Shown here piece by piece: positions 19,607 to 30,129 of a stretch of DNA of 64,000 bases (the first letter of the stretch is position 1; every line of letters begins with the position of its first letter). The translations under genes and the position numbers were made by a program. The notes below the pieces were generated by a model. It was given only the letters and a program-made list of their open reading frames with translations, was not told the DNA's origin and did no database searches. The DNA is from Phymatolithon calcareum. Taxonomy: Eukaryota > Rhodophyta > Florideophyceae > Hapalidiales. The stretch lies in the NCBI GenBank assembly GCA_977006965.1, contig OZ345367.1, positions 2,046,001 through 2,110,000 of the forward strand, written 5' to 3'.

Positions 19607-20440
19607 GTCCCTGCCCGACTATCTTGACACCTGATACCAGCTCTTCGTGGACGAAAATGCGCTCCGACTCTCCGGGCCCTCGTTCGTGACCGCAAACTGC
19701 AAGCCCAGTCCGAACTGCACTGTATGCGTCCTCAACTACCACGACTTACTTGGCGGAAAAGCACAGTGTATGACCGCGATCGCCTCTCGCCGTCCGGATG
19801 ATTACTCACCAGGCCGAATGAATGTACAGTTCAGTCCGCAGATGCCGTCTGGTCCATACATCGTCGCCGCTTTAGTCAGAGATATTTCGTATGTATGTAT
19901 GAAAACTGCTTTCTCCGCGATGGGGCTCGCAAGGCAGTGCTTTATTGCTGTGAGCACGACGCTAATATAGAGCGCCACTTGGAGACCATACGTATGAACC
20001 TAACAAAGTATGAACTGGACTCCGGAGAATTGTTAAGAACGGAAAAGGAATTAGACTCCATACTAGTCTACTGCGTCACCATATTATGAACCAGGCGATA
20101 TACTAGAATGAACAAGTTACGAAAAGCTGCTCCCGTACAGTCTTAGGAGTGCTAATGCGGGCTTTCAAATAAACAACTAAACAGTTGCCAAAAAAAGTTC
20201 TTTATTGCTGATTTATCTTGTACTTAGATTACGGCAGGGCGCTAGCTTATTAGGAAAGCACTCCTTCTTCTCTGCCTGCCGCTCTAGATAAAAGAAGTCG
20301 TATGGGTACTATGTGGAGACTGTGTTTTCGTGTGACATTGTCAACGGTGTTCCAAGGAAAGGACGGTTTGTCATCGCAAGGACGCCGTTCAAGCAGTATC
20401 AGACACTTTGGGAACTGATGCACTTTAGACTAAGATGAGT
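19607..20440 (+). pseudogene. Broken lipocalin copy, left arm
   Basis: The frame SLPDYLDT then stop (TGA for the conserved Trp) then YQLFVDENALRLSGPS, TANCKPSPNCTVCVLNY and VQFSPQMPSGPYIVAALV matches the intact lipocalin at 57142-57816. At about 19890 homology stops and resumes about 400 bp later (near 20297) with KSYGYYVETVFSCDIVNGVP and RFVIARTPFKQYQTLWELMH. The interruption suggests an insertion, and the N-terminal signal peptide region is lost, being replaced by the LINE fragment. It is not functional as a lipocalin. Confidence 0.85.
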
Positions 20441-21486
20441 TGACTTTATTAGGCTAACGAAAGTTTAGGCCCCAAGTTCGAAGATCAATCAGGGCTCCCA
20501 ATTGATCTCCATAGTCACACCTTCATGTTTCGTGAAACTGTAACGAGCGCAAGCCCTCCTGGACGCATAACAAGAGACAGAGATGACGCTCTTTTGCAAA
20601 ATCTAGTGTCTTGAATCCTAGGTAAACTAGACTTTTCCGTTGTTGAACCTACTCTACTTGTGTACTTCGGGCATAGCTTTGAGGCTTACGCACTATAGTA
20701 AGAGCCATATTTAGTACGTGTTCCAAAGTGGTATATGTACGTAAATAGTGTATGGTACTATATTTTAGTGTATGTTATTGTTGGCAACACGTCTTTTTTT
20801 CTACTTGCACTATTTAGAGTTTAGAAATATGTTTCAATTTTCTTCATAAGGAACACATTGACGTTTTCATTAGGCACATCAACCAGTCTCTGTTTTGCGG
20901 AGTCCGCATCAGGCCTTGGCGTAACGGACCTTTTAATGGTCCTCAACCTTTTCAAGTCGCTTAAAAACACCGATTTGAAGTTTTTTAGGTTTACCAATTG
21001 TCGCTTTAACCCTTTCACACACATTATCTTAGGTCCCTGATGAGGGACATAGGTGTACGATGATCATTGGTTCAGGTATAATTAATCGCTGTCCGTGCGG
21101 TCGGCCGTTAATCCAGATATGACGTTTATTCGCCTTTTCCTTAGTTCCCTCGCAAGGGAACATCCGGGAATGTCTGCCAAACGGACTGTGTTTTGACGTT
21201 GCAGCACTTTGTCACATCTTCAGCAAAATACCTTGTGACGAATGTTGTGACCACAGTATGACAGGTCCTGCTCCAGATTCGGCGCCAATTAGAGCAGAGT
21301 GTACATCTACTTCAACAGAAAAATCTCTCATTCATTTGGTAGATGGAAGGCAACGCCTTAACGGACAAGAGCAACTACCGACCGATCTAGATGGTGGGCC
21401 AATCCAATGGGTCCGTCTCTCGTTTTTAGGGAAGACCAGTCCTTCCTACATGTGAGCGCCCGCGCAAAGCACAAAACGATACGACC

Positions 21487-21675
21487 ATGGCTAGCTGTGG
21501 AAAGGTTCCTGCCCAAGCAGAAGCACCGGAGGCCGTTTCAGATCCCTGCGAATTCTGTAGTACGGATAATTGCGATTGGACTTGCTTTCGGGAAGAAATC
21601 TATATCCACGCACAGAGCCTGGGCGGGGCGAACAGCGCTCTCCGTAAGGTGCTGTACAGAGTTTTTGTACGATAA
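21487..21675 (+). other. Cys-rich small ORF at the arm's inner edge, unidentified
   Basis: A 62-codon frame with a compact cysteine pattern, DPCEFCSTDNCDWTCF, follows a 65-codon frame (21258-21455). The same sequence occurs in the right arm on the minus strand (26013-26294 frame), where it is joined to different sequence after KVLYR because the arm ends there. The cysteine spacing could be a zinc-binding N-terminal piece of a transposase, but no family is recognised. Confidence 0.35.
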
Positions 21676-22950
21676 CGCTAGGGGCCCTCGGACGTGGCGT
21701 GCGCGTCCAAGTACCGCACTGCGTACCATCTGGGATTCGTCAAATTGCTCCTGAGGAGGATAGTCACCAGTATATGGGTCATAAGGATGAATGATTGGTC
21801 TCCTGTATCGGAGAAAGGCTAAAATATTCTCGCAGTTCGCAAAAATTGGGCTTTCGGAAGGCTTGTCTCGCAATATTCTTCGTCCATTCTTTAGTCATTT
21901 CTTCAAACACGCTTCGAATCTACGTCAGCTCCAAAATTGTAATTGATGATTTTCTACTATAAAAGACCTGAGCCCCATCTCGTTCCTCACAAATGTCTTC
22001 AATAGAACTCTTCTTAGCACTGAGTGCACGGTTAGGAGCTAGGCGATCCGAGACTTGGATGCTCGGTGGCGCAGAGTGCACAACACTCTGCTCAATGCGT
22101 CGTGCTTTGCGGATCGGGGCAAAATGTCTTATCTTGCGCTTCGCACCTAATGATTTTCATGTCGAGCGATTAGGTGGAGTCTAGTCCGCGTTCTTTATTT
22201 TCTACGTTCACCAGCACGACATGGTTAGTCATCACTTGGTCGAAGCACGCAACATTTATTGCGTTTATTGCAGTGGTATTCATTGGACTGCTTTGGTGGT
22301 AGTTCTATTTCGTGTTCACTAAGAACACAAGTGTTTACCCCCGTTGGGTGACGAAGTCAACGTAACAGAAAAGATATAAAATCCCGCTGGGAGTTCCTCA
22401 CTGCGAGGGAACCCAAGAATCAAGAAGAAAACTGAAACCAATCAAGAATTCTAGCACGAGTTAGTGCGTCTAATACCGAACGCCGTAGACTTTGCGTTCC
22501 ACTCGTCGTAGACACAGACATCGATTCATAGACCCTTTAGGCTCTACAATCGTGGAACCAATTATCCTCCAAAGATCCTACCTTTTCGGTGTGAATCTAA
22601 AACGAAAATCGCTGATATCATCTAAGTCATCTCGCCGATCGAAAAGCTTGGCCTCGCTTGAATCAGACTGACTACGTCATCTCGCTCACTTGCTAAATCG
22701 ATATCGGATAACTTCATCTTCCAACAAGGTTGAACCAGTGTACCTGCTGGAATATCCAACCCAGACGAGTTCGCTCGCAAGACGGATAATACATAAGCGC
22801 AAAGAGACAGTTCAGAAGTGAGCGCTGTAAGGTACAGCAACAGAATGAGCATGGCAAGAAAAGCGATTACACAGTGTGGATCGGGTATGTAAGACAGAAA
22901 TTGGAAAGCATCCCAGTTGAGAAAAGAGTTTCAAGAAATAATTCGAGTAC
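21663..22950. other. Spacer of inverted duplication, left part, no gene seen
   Basis: No frame with recognisable motifs. A stretch at about 22240-22600 has an LTR-like look (tataaaa near 22375 followed later by tggaacca) but no second copy or target duplication is visible, so it is not called. Confidence 0.35.
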
Positions 22951-22957
22951 ATCGAAC

Positions 22958-22989
22958 CAGGGGATAGTAAAATATATTACTATCCCCTG
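22958..22989. mobile_element. 32-bp palindromic CAGGGG insertion with 7-bp duplication
   Basis: A palindrome with 13-bp arms (caggggatagtaa and its complement) around a short A/T loop, precisely flanked by the 7-bp direct repeat atcgaac at 22951-22957 and 22990-22996. Both the CAGGGG termini and the 7-bp duplication match the 924-bp element at 9320-10243. It looks like an extreme internal-deletion product or a minimal element of the same superfamily. Confidence 0.7.
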
Positions 22990-23229
22990 ATCGAACGCAT
23001 TTCGATAGAGATCCAGTTCCTCTTCTTGCACAATAATATTCTCATGAGGTTTCTAATCTTGATACGTAGATAATGAGAGTATGCATTCTCGCGAAGCTTC
23101 TTAAATAATAGTTCCAGTATTTGTTGGTCACAACAATTAGTTCGTGTTCCTAAGAGCGTCTCCACCGCTAGCGTTTATTGTACGCAATTTTTCCTCCATT
23201 GAGGACACCTATTTATCCGTCTAATGGTA

Positions 23230-24337
23230 AGGACTGAGGCGGCTGCACCTTGGTTTCTCGTTCTTGAGATGCACGAGTTCGAGAGTCGGTAGGTGTTATG
23301 ATCCTGAGATCGGAATCATTCGCCACATTGGATTTCAGTTTACTGTTGGTCGCCGGTGGACCGGCTCTCGCGGCAGTCACTGAGGGCTACGAGCTGGGTT
23401 TGATATGATCAAAGAGACCGTTGAAACGGATCGCGGTGCGTCCAAACGGTGCTGCGGTCAAACCGTATGGTACACGTTGTTCATTGTGTGCCTTTGCGCT
23501 TCGACGCGTGGGACATTCGTCTTCGTCTCTACTTCGATGGTTTGATAAAAGTTCTTCTGTGTTCCTTGAAATTGCAGTTCGCTGGTTCGAGTCCTTTCAA
23601 AAGGAAGAATTGAACTACGTTCCGCGAAGGCTCACGGATATCACGGTGGAGTTGTCTGCCGCAACACTTACGGGAAGAAATTAACGGACTAACCAGAATG
23701 GATCCAGTCCAAGAGCGTCTCAGAGGCCACCTACATGTAGCGTAACGTACGCTTTGTGTAGCTCAGATATCGTACAATAAAGAAAGAAATAACCGTCTTG
23801 GTCATCGGAAGTGGCGCCTTTGCTAGTATACTCACCATTACAAGCTTGTGTTGCATATTACCCAACCGAGGTTCTGGGGGGTGATGAAAATTTCCCCGGC
23901 TCTAACTACTTGCTTAGAAAGAAACCACTTGTTCACGGGTGAGAATAGCAGCAAATGAATGCCCTACAATGGGAAACCTACGTTCGCAGTGGTAAGGGAT
24001 ATGTGTATAACAAATGGTAGCGTGGTGGATACGCAAGTTGGCACAAATTTGTTCCCTAAGACAATGCATTAGTAGCATACATAACTCGCGTCGCAAGCAA
24101 CATCTTTCCTTAACGGATACTGTGGTCCCGAAGTAATGGGGAAGTTGGCAGCAATATCATCTAGTTTTGCATATGCAGCGATCATCACCCGCAAGAAATC
24201 GCACTTTCAATTGCTACGATCAAATTTTTCGACAGTCTTTGCCAGAGGAAGATGCATTTAGATGCTCGTTAGTGCTATTCGAACCTGTTGGCGCGGGATG
24301 TGCAAAATGACGAGTCCCTGTATTAGGGACCAGGCGA
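23230..24337 (+). repeat. Dispersed repeats A and B, contiguous copy
   Basis: Positions 23230-24033 match 311-1100 (repeat A) and 24016-24337 match 18437-18760 (repeat B), here joined. The copy contains the frame 23421-23684 (RRVGHSSSSLLRWFDKSSS) also seen in copy 1 of repeat A. It ends at gtccctgtattagggaccaggcg. After it, a segment at about 24331-24405 resembles 20093-20175 of the left arm, hinting at a shared 3' region. No known element family is recognised. Confidence 0.7.
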
Positions 24338-24519
24338 CATATTAGAAAGTACCGAAAAGCCACTCCCATACAGCCGCAAGAGTGTAACTGAGGGCTTTAA
24401 ACATATAAATGAGTTATGTATCAAGATACAGTACAATTCATTAGGTACTTCCTGAGGTAAAGTTGGGTATGAAAATCTTGCTCCCGCTAAAAATTAAGTC
24501 TTTTTTCAATACCCCATCA

Positions 24520-25503
24520 TTAAATTAATACGTCCTCTTGTGCCTGCTTCAACATGAAGTACGGAGCAAGGAAGGTGATCATCATTACGAAACCGTTATC
24601 AAGAGATGCGACAGTAGCAGGCCCAGTAGCATCGGGAGCAGCTGCAACGAATCCAAGCTGAACAGCCAAAAAGAAGAAGAAGGAGCCCACCGCGTACAGC
24701 CGAACCCTATTCATGTGTCCAGAAATTGAAATCACAATACCAATTAGTGGCCAAACAAACATGATCAGCCCGGTGGTGAGAAGGTGAACGGAGATGCGAT
24801 TGACGCTCGGGGGTGCAAGGATCTGTGCTGATGTGAGTCCGGCATCAGTACTAGCGATGACGACGCACCCAGTAAGGACGGCCCAAAGTCCTGCAAGGGC
24901 GAGGTTGAAGTTCCAGAAAATGGCATGCAACTTCGCGCACGAGCGCTGCTTCAGGAAATCACGCTCAGTGCTGAACGCAACAAGGCGTGCTACAAAGACG
25001 AACTGCCCACCCTGAAGAGCGAACCAGAATGCGATTGAGGTCATGATATTTATGACGCCGATGAATCGGCAAGCGCCGACTGAGAGGCTAGATTTTACAG
25101 GAGCGAGGATCTTGGAGACGGTGAATGCAGGGATGAGGATGACATAGTTAATGAGACCATACCAACCGAGAACGATTTGAGTTGCGATTAGTGTGACACT
25201 GTGAGTTCTATTGTAGTAACTCAACAGAGCGGCTCCGAGGCCGACAGAGAGACCAAAGAGCCCGACAATAACCTCAAAGAGATCACTAAGAAATTTCATG
25301 CAAAATCGGTTAGGGCCCTTGGCGGACAAGAGGGCAGGTACGGATGAGACACCATGCTGGAGGAAATGGAAGGCACCATCATTTGCCACGATAATTGACC
25401 ACATAGCCAGGAGGAAGCCGGCTTCAATGAACTCACGGAGGTCACTGGCTCTGCGGCTCTGGAACATTGGATCCTCGACATCGGTTGTGAGGTGATCGGG
25501 CAT
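24520..25503 (-). CDS. Multipass membrane protein, unidentified
   Basis: A clean 327-aa frame beginning at the ATG at 25503-25501. After about 25 hydrophilic residues there are about eight hydrophobic segments: around 27-45, 70-95 (VIVGLFGLSVGLGAALL), 102-128, 145-165, 195-220, 236-258, 268-290 and 298-315. Short charged loops separate them. Cys-rich or catalytic motifs are absent. Base composition and the long open frame contrast with the decayed surroundings, so I read it as a real host gene. It lies in the spacer between the two inverted arms. No family could be named; a transporter-like or signalling membrane role would be guesswork. A G-box palindrome is placed about 140 bp upstream. Confidence 0.8.
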   Translation of the reverse strand: MPDHLTTDVEDPMFQSRRASDLREFIEAGFLLAMWSIIVANDGAFHFLQHGVSSVPALLSAKGPNRFCMKFLSDLFEVIVGLFGLSVGLGAALLSYYNRTHSVTLIATQIVLGWYGLINYVILIPAFTVSKILAPVKSSLSVGACRFIGVINIMTSIAFWFALQGGQFVFVARLVAFSTERDFLKQRSCAKLHAIFWNFNLALAGLWAVLTGCVVIASTDAGLTSAQILAPPSVNRISVHLLTTGLIMFVWPLIGIVISISGHMNRVRLYAVGSFFFFLAVQLGFVAAAPDATGPATVASLDNGFVMMITFLAPYFMLKQAQEDVLI

Positions 25504-25640
25504 TGTGAGCGATATGGATGGAGGTGTTTGACGGACAGGTAGTCTTTGCTACGAATGGGCCGAGCTGCCCGTGTGCCGATTATCTTATGCAGTCTTCAAA
25601 AGGCACACAGTCTTTATAACTCACTCAATTTTACTTAGAT

Positions 25641-25660
25641 TTTTTACCACGTGGTAAAAA
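25641..25660. promoter_or_regulatory. 20-bp perfect palindrome with G-box core
   Basis: The sequence tttttaccacgtggtaaaaa is a perfect palindrome centred on CACGTG, the E-box/G-box core bound by bHLH and bZIP factors. It stands 138 bp upstream of the start codon of the membrane-protein gene (minus strand), a plausible promoter position. Regulation is inferred only. Confidence 0.5.
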
Positions 25661-25980
25661 TTTTTCTAAGATCTTGCCGGAACATAAAACATAAATTTTC
25701 GTAGATTTTTAAAAGCTATTAACTTATAATTTTATGTTACTTGCATTGTTGTATCAATCTTATGCCTCGTTTAAAACACTGTGCAATCGATTGTAGTAGT
25801 TAGTTCACCAATAATATCTCTCAAACATATCAACATTGAATCATAATCCACGGCAACTTCCACTACAGAGATTTCCATGATGAGGGTAGAAAAGTCTAAT
25901 TTTAATGAGATTTGATCAGTGTGATGGAGATCAAAGAAGACGAAAAATAGATTTTTAATAAAAAATGAAGACGAGCAATC

Positions 25981-26110
25981 CATCGGAAGTAGAATTCGCT
26001 GCGGAATCGCGCTTAGGGCCTCAAATCGGAAGTCTCTTTGCTGAAAAAATTCCTGTTCTTCCGATCTGAGGCCCTAAGCGCGATTCCACAGCGAATTCTA
26101 CTTCCGGTGG
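25981..26110. repeat. Long hairpin: ~53-bp arms, ~25-nt loop
   Basis: The left arm (25981 to about 26033, starting catcggaagtagaattc) pairs with the right arm (about 26059-26110) with about three mismatches, around a loop of roughly 25 nt that includes tctctttgctg. The geometry would fit a small-RNA precursor or a foldback MITE. It sits directly beside the inner end of arm 2 and has no counterpart at the inner end of arm 1. Confidence 0.75.
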
Positions 26111-27339
26111 ATAGCTCGACTCTGTACAGCACCTTACGGAGAGCGCTGTTCGCCCCGCCCAGGCTCTGTGCGTGGATATAGATTTCTTCCCGAAAGCAAG
26201 TCCAATCGCAATTATCCGTACTACAGAATTCGCAGGGATCTGAAACGGCCTCCGGTGCTTCTGCTTGGGCAGGAACCTTTCCACAGCTAGCCATGGTCGT
26301 ATCGTTTTGTGCTTTGCGCGGGCGCTCACATGTAGGAAGGACTGGTCTTCCCTAAAAACGAGAGACGGACCCATTGGATTGGCCCACCATCTAGATCGGT
26401 CGGTAGTTGCTCTTGTCCGTTAAGGCGTTGCCTTCCATCTACCAAATGAATGAGAGATTTTTCTGTTGAAGTAGATGTACACTCTGCTCTAATTGGCGCC
26501 GAATCTGGAGCAGGACCTGTCATACTGTGGTCACAACATTCGTCACAAGGTATTTTGCTGAAGATGTGACAAAGTGCTGCAACGTCAAAACACAGTCCGT
26601 TTGGCAGACATTCCCGGATGTTCCCTTGCGAGGGAACTAAGGAAAAGGCGAATAAACGTCATATCTGGATTAACGGCCGACCGCACGGACAGCGATTAAT
26701 TATACCTGAACCAATGATCATCGTACACCTATGTCCCTCATCAGGGACCTAAGATAATGTGTGTGAAAGGGTTAAAGCGACAATTGGTAAACCTAAAAAA
26801 CTTCAAATCGGTGTTTTTAAGCGACTTGAAAAGGTTGAGGACCATTAAAAGGTCCGTTACGCCAAGGCCTGATGCGGACTCCGCAAAACAGAGACTGGTT
26901 GATGTGCCTAATGAAAACGTCAATGTGTTCCTTATGAAGAAAATTGAAACATATTTCTAAACTCTAAATAGTGCAAGTAGAAAAAAAGACGTGTTGCCAA
27001 CAATAACATACACTAAAATATAGTACCATACACTATTTACGTACATATACCACTTTGGAACACGTACTAAATATGGCTCTTACTATAGTGCGTAAGCCTC
27101 AAAGCTATGCCCGAAGTACACAAGTAGAGTAGGTTCAACAACGGAAAAGTCTAGTTTACCTAGGATTCAAGACACTAGATTTTGCAAAAGAGCGTCATCT
27201 CTGTCTCTTGTTATGCGTCCAGGAGGGCTTGCGCTCGTTACAGTTTCACGAAACATGAAGGTGTGACTATGGAGATCAATTGGGAGCCCTGATTGATCTT
27301 CGAACTTGGGGCCTAAACTTTCGTTAGCCTAATAAAGTC

Positions 27340-28173
27340 AACTCATCTTAGTCTAAAGTGCATCAGTTCCCAAAGTGTCTGATACTGCTTGAACGGCGTC
27401 CTTGCGATGACAAACCGTCCTTTCCTTGGAACACCGTTGACAATGTCACACGAAAACACAGTCTCCACATAGTACCCATACGACTTCTTTTATCTAGAGC
27501 GGCAGGCAGAGAAGAAGGAGTGCTTTCCTAATAAGCTAGCGCCCTGCCGTAATCTAAGTACAAGATAAATCAGCAATAAAGAACTTTTTTTGGCAACTGT
27601 TTAGTTGTTTATTTGAAAGCCCGCATTAGCACTCCTAAGACTGTACGGGAGCAGCTTTTCGTAACTTGTTCATTCTAGTATATCGCCTGGTTCATAATAT
27701 GGTGACGCAGTAGACTAGTATGGAGTCTAATTCCTTTTCCGTTCTTAACAATTCTCCGGAGTCCAGTTCATACTTTGTTAGGTTCATACGTATGGTCTCC
27801 AAGTGGCGCTCTATATTAGCGTCGTGCTCACAGCAATAAAGCACTGCCTTGCGAGCCCCATCGCGGAGAAAGCAGTTTTCATACATAATACGAAATATCT
27901 CTGACTAAAGCGGCGACGATGTATGGACCAGACGGCATCTGCGGACTGAACTGTACATGCATTCGGCCTGGTGAGTAACCATCCGGACGGCGAGAGGCGA
28001 TCGCGGTCATACACTGTGCTTTTCCGCCAAGTAAGTCGTAGTAGTTGAGGACGCATACAGTGCAGTTCGGACTGGGCTTGCAGTTTGCGGTCACGCACGA
28101 GGGCCCGGAGAGTCGGAGCGCATTTTCGTCCACGAAGAGCTGGTATCAGGTGTCAAGATAGTCGGGCAGGGAC
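27340..28173 (-). pseudogene. Broken lipocalin copy, right arm
   Basis: Mirror of the copy at 19607-20440: the same TGA in place of the conserved Trp, the same about 400-bp interruption, and the same loss of the N-terminus. Because the shared lesions are identical, the damage predates the inverted duplication. Confidence 0.85.
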
Positions 28174-28236
28174 CCCCGTCCATTGCAGGGCAGACGCAGC
28201 ATGCGGTGTTTGTGAGGAGTCCCCCAAGGCTCCCCC

Positions 28237-28454
28237 AGAGTCCCTGTCTCTACAATATGTTTATGGACACTTTTACCTTGAAAGTCGCGGGAGTGTCACT
28301 ACGCCTGTCAAGGCAACCAGCAATCCTGTTCCCAGTCGACGTCCAATTACATGCTAAAAACTCAGATGGCATGCAATAGCTGCTAGATGCGGCGACTGGC
28401 TGGTCAATAGAGAACGACATGACATGGAATAGGAAAAAAGGAAAAGGCGAGGCT
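28237..28454 (+). pseudogene. LINE RT fragment in right arm
   Basis: Mirror of 19330-19560, with LFPVDVQLHAKNSDGMQ, a TAG, then LLDAATGWSIENDMTWNRK. It ends at the CTAG (28455-28458) where the repeat end begins, i.e. the repeat was inserted into the LINE fragment. Confidence 0.8.
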
Positions 28455-28458
28455 CTAG

Positions 28459-28650
28459 TGTCTATTTTACGAATCCCCCCCCCCCCCCCCAATTGAGGGG
28501 CGATTTGAAAGTTCGAAATTTCCATAAAGCAAATTCGAAACAAATCGCTCATGCCATATTCGTAAAGCCTAGCTTTTGTTCTGAGCGAGGAGTATCCCCA
28601 ATACTACCCTAAATTCGCTTCGTTCGGCGCTAGCGACGAAAAAATGTTCG
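28459..28650 (-). repeat. CTAG-flanked repeat end, copy 2
   Basis: Mirror of 19140-19321, with terminus tgtctattttacgaat directly after CTAG and an expanded C-tract before aattgagggg. Confidence 0.75.
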
Positions 28651-29131
28651 TCACTCAGAAGGTCTGAGTCAGAAGTATCAGACCTGCCATTTCAGGAGAA
28701 AAATACCGGCTCGCGCGGTCGGTACATCAGTACACACCAAGGCAGCATCGGTAAGCGGTCTTCCAGAGTGCTCCAGACTATGCGGAGCTTTTTCGAAGTC
28801 CAAAAAAGATGAGTCGTATGGTTGAGAATGTATTCGGGGAAAAAATCAATGGTGGCACGAGCATGTCACTTCGCGTGAAATGGGTTCTGATTCGTCATCC
28901 ATTGAAGAAAACTAAGATTGAGACGGCCAATATTGTCAACTTCAAGGCTGAGAGGCCTGCAATTGCGGACTGGGGGAGGGCAAGACTGCATCCTGTTTAC
29001 AAGCCAAAACGAATATACATACCCTGCTTTCGCTGACTACCACTAACTGCAAGAGGACAAGATAACGCGACAAAGCGGTAATTCTGGGGAGATATCGGCC
29101 CCTCTGAGCCCCCCGATCCGAATCGGGAGCC

Positions 29132-30035
29132 TTGGCACGTCCAGCGAAAGAAATGGGCATCGACAAGGAAGAAAATTCCGTCGGGGACAAAAAGTGTTTC
29201 AAAGAACGGCAAGTCTTTGAAACAAGGCCATATCGCGGAAAAAAGAAGAGAAGCAAACAAAACGACACGACAAACGGTCTCTCGGTCACCAATCGTGACC
29301 CGTCTGCGTTCCCGCAAGAAAACTGAACGCTTCACTGTCGACTCGGAGTCGGAAAAGTAAAGCTCAAACACGCAATCGAGTGCGGAAAGCGTCACACTAA
29401 ACAGCGATACAGATGAAGACTTACGAGAAGCACGTGACATTGCGCGGTACGCCAAGGCTACTCTCCGGAGAGCCGAACAGATTTCCGCCCAAGCTACAAA
29501 CATCATGACGGACGAAAACAGAGAAATCGAACAAAGCGGACTTGAGAAAGAGATAGTATCTAGCGAAGAAAACGAGTCCGGCAAGGAAGAAGAAGAAAAC
29601 GAAGGAAGAGCCGTTCATGGTAACGAAATCAAAGAGCGATTCTTGAGAGTACGAAACAAAGTGCGATGTTCGACGGCCGACTACCACACGAGGAAATGGT
29701 ACAGAACCAACCAAAGGAAGGCAGAAGACGATATAAAGTTCTTCGAGGAGGCCGATATGAATAATGTCATGTCCCAGTACGGACATGCCGCAGAAGATCA
29801 GCGAGCAGATCCGCAACTCAGCGACATTTTGCCAGCCGCCCAGAATGGACCAATGTACAATCAAAGTATGCAGAGCATATCAGCCCGCAATTCGAGCGCC
29901 CAGTTCAGCACGAACACTGAAGAACATACGAATGAGTCGACGACACAACACAGCAATCGCGGAGAAGCTGCTGAACAGGGGACAATGCAAGGCAAAGTTC
30001 GCGCAAGTCCGGAAGCAGTAGAGACGACACAGTGA
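29132..30035 (+). pseudogene. LINE ORF1, charged gag-like protein, interrupted
   Basis: The upstream frame 29132-29326 is basic. After a frame change and a TAA at 29358-29360, a continuous frame gives SDTDEDLREARDIARYAKAT and then, from the ATG at 29505, a Glu/Lys-rich, coiled-coil-prone 176-aa stretch to 30035. No zinc knuckle is seen. This composition suits a LINE ORF1 RNA-binding protein, but sequence similarity to a known one is not evident; the call rests mainly on position. Confidence 0.6.
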
Positions 30036-30129
30036 CCCAGAGAAGAGGAGAACAACCAAACAACGGATGAGGAGACGCATGAACCTAGCCAAGTCGAACA
30101 AAATCGCTTGGAAAATGGAGAAAAATCCA

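Larger units (their letters stand above)
19015..21662 (+). repeat. Left arm of a large inverted duplication
   Basis: This arm matches the reverse complement of 26119-28788. From about 19.3 kb inward the two are almost identical: the frames at 20858-21040 and 21258-21455 translate identically in both arms. The outermost about 250 bp is more diverged, with a 14-bp difference near 19135. Contents in order: the end of a CTAG-flanked repeat, a LINE RT fragment, a broken lipocalin copy with an inserted segment, and about 1.2 kb of unassigned sequence. The arms are about 2.65 kb each, spacer about 4.45 kb. Confidence 0.95.
26119..28788 (-). repeat. Right arm of the large inverted duplication
   Basis: Reverse complement of 19015-21662. 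Differences from arm 1 include the length of a C-tract at about 28477-28490 (14 Cs against 7 Gs in the other arm), a single-base change in the lipocalin frame near 27890, and clear divergence in the last 250 bp. Inner end at 26119 (actctgtacagc), beyond which the long hairpin begins. Outer end at about 28788 near the LINE. Confidence 0.95.

Noticed and set aside
22240-22600. LTR-like region with tataaaa and tggaacca
   Set aside because: No second copy, no TG/CA borders with duplication, and no retroelement genes next to it.
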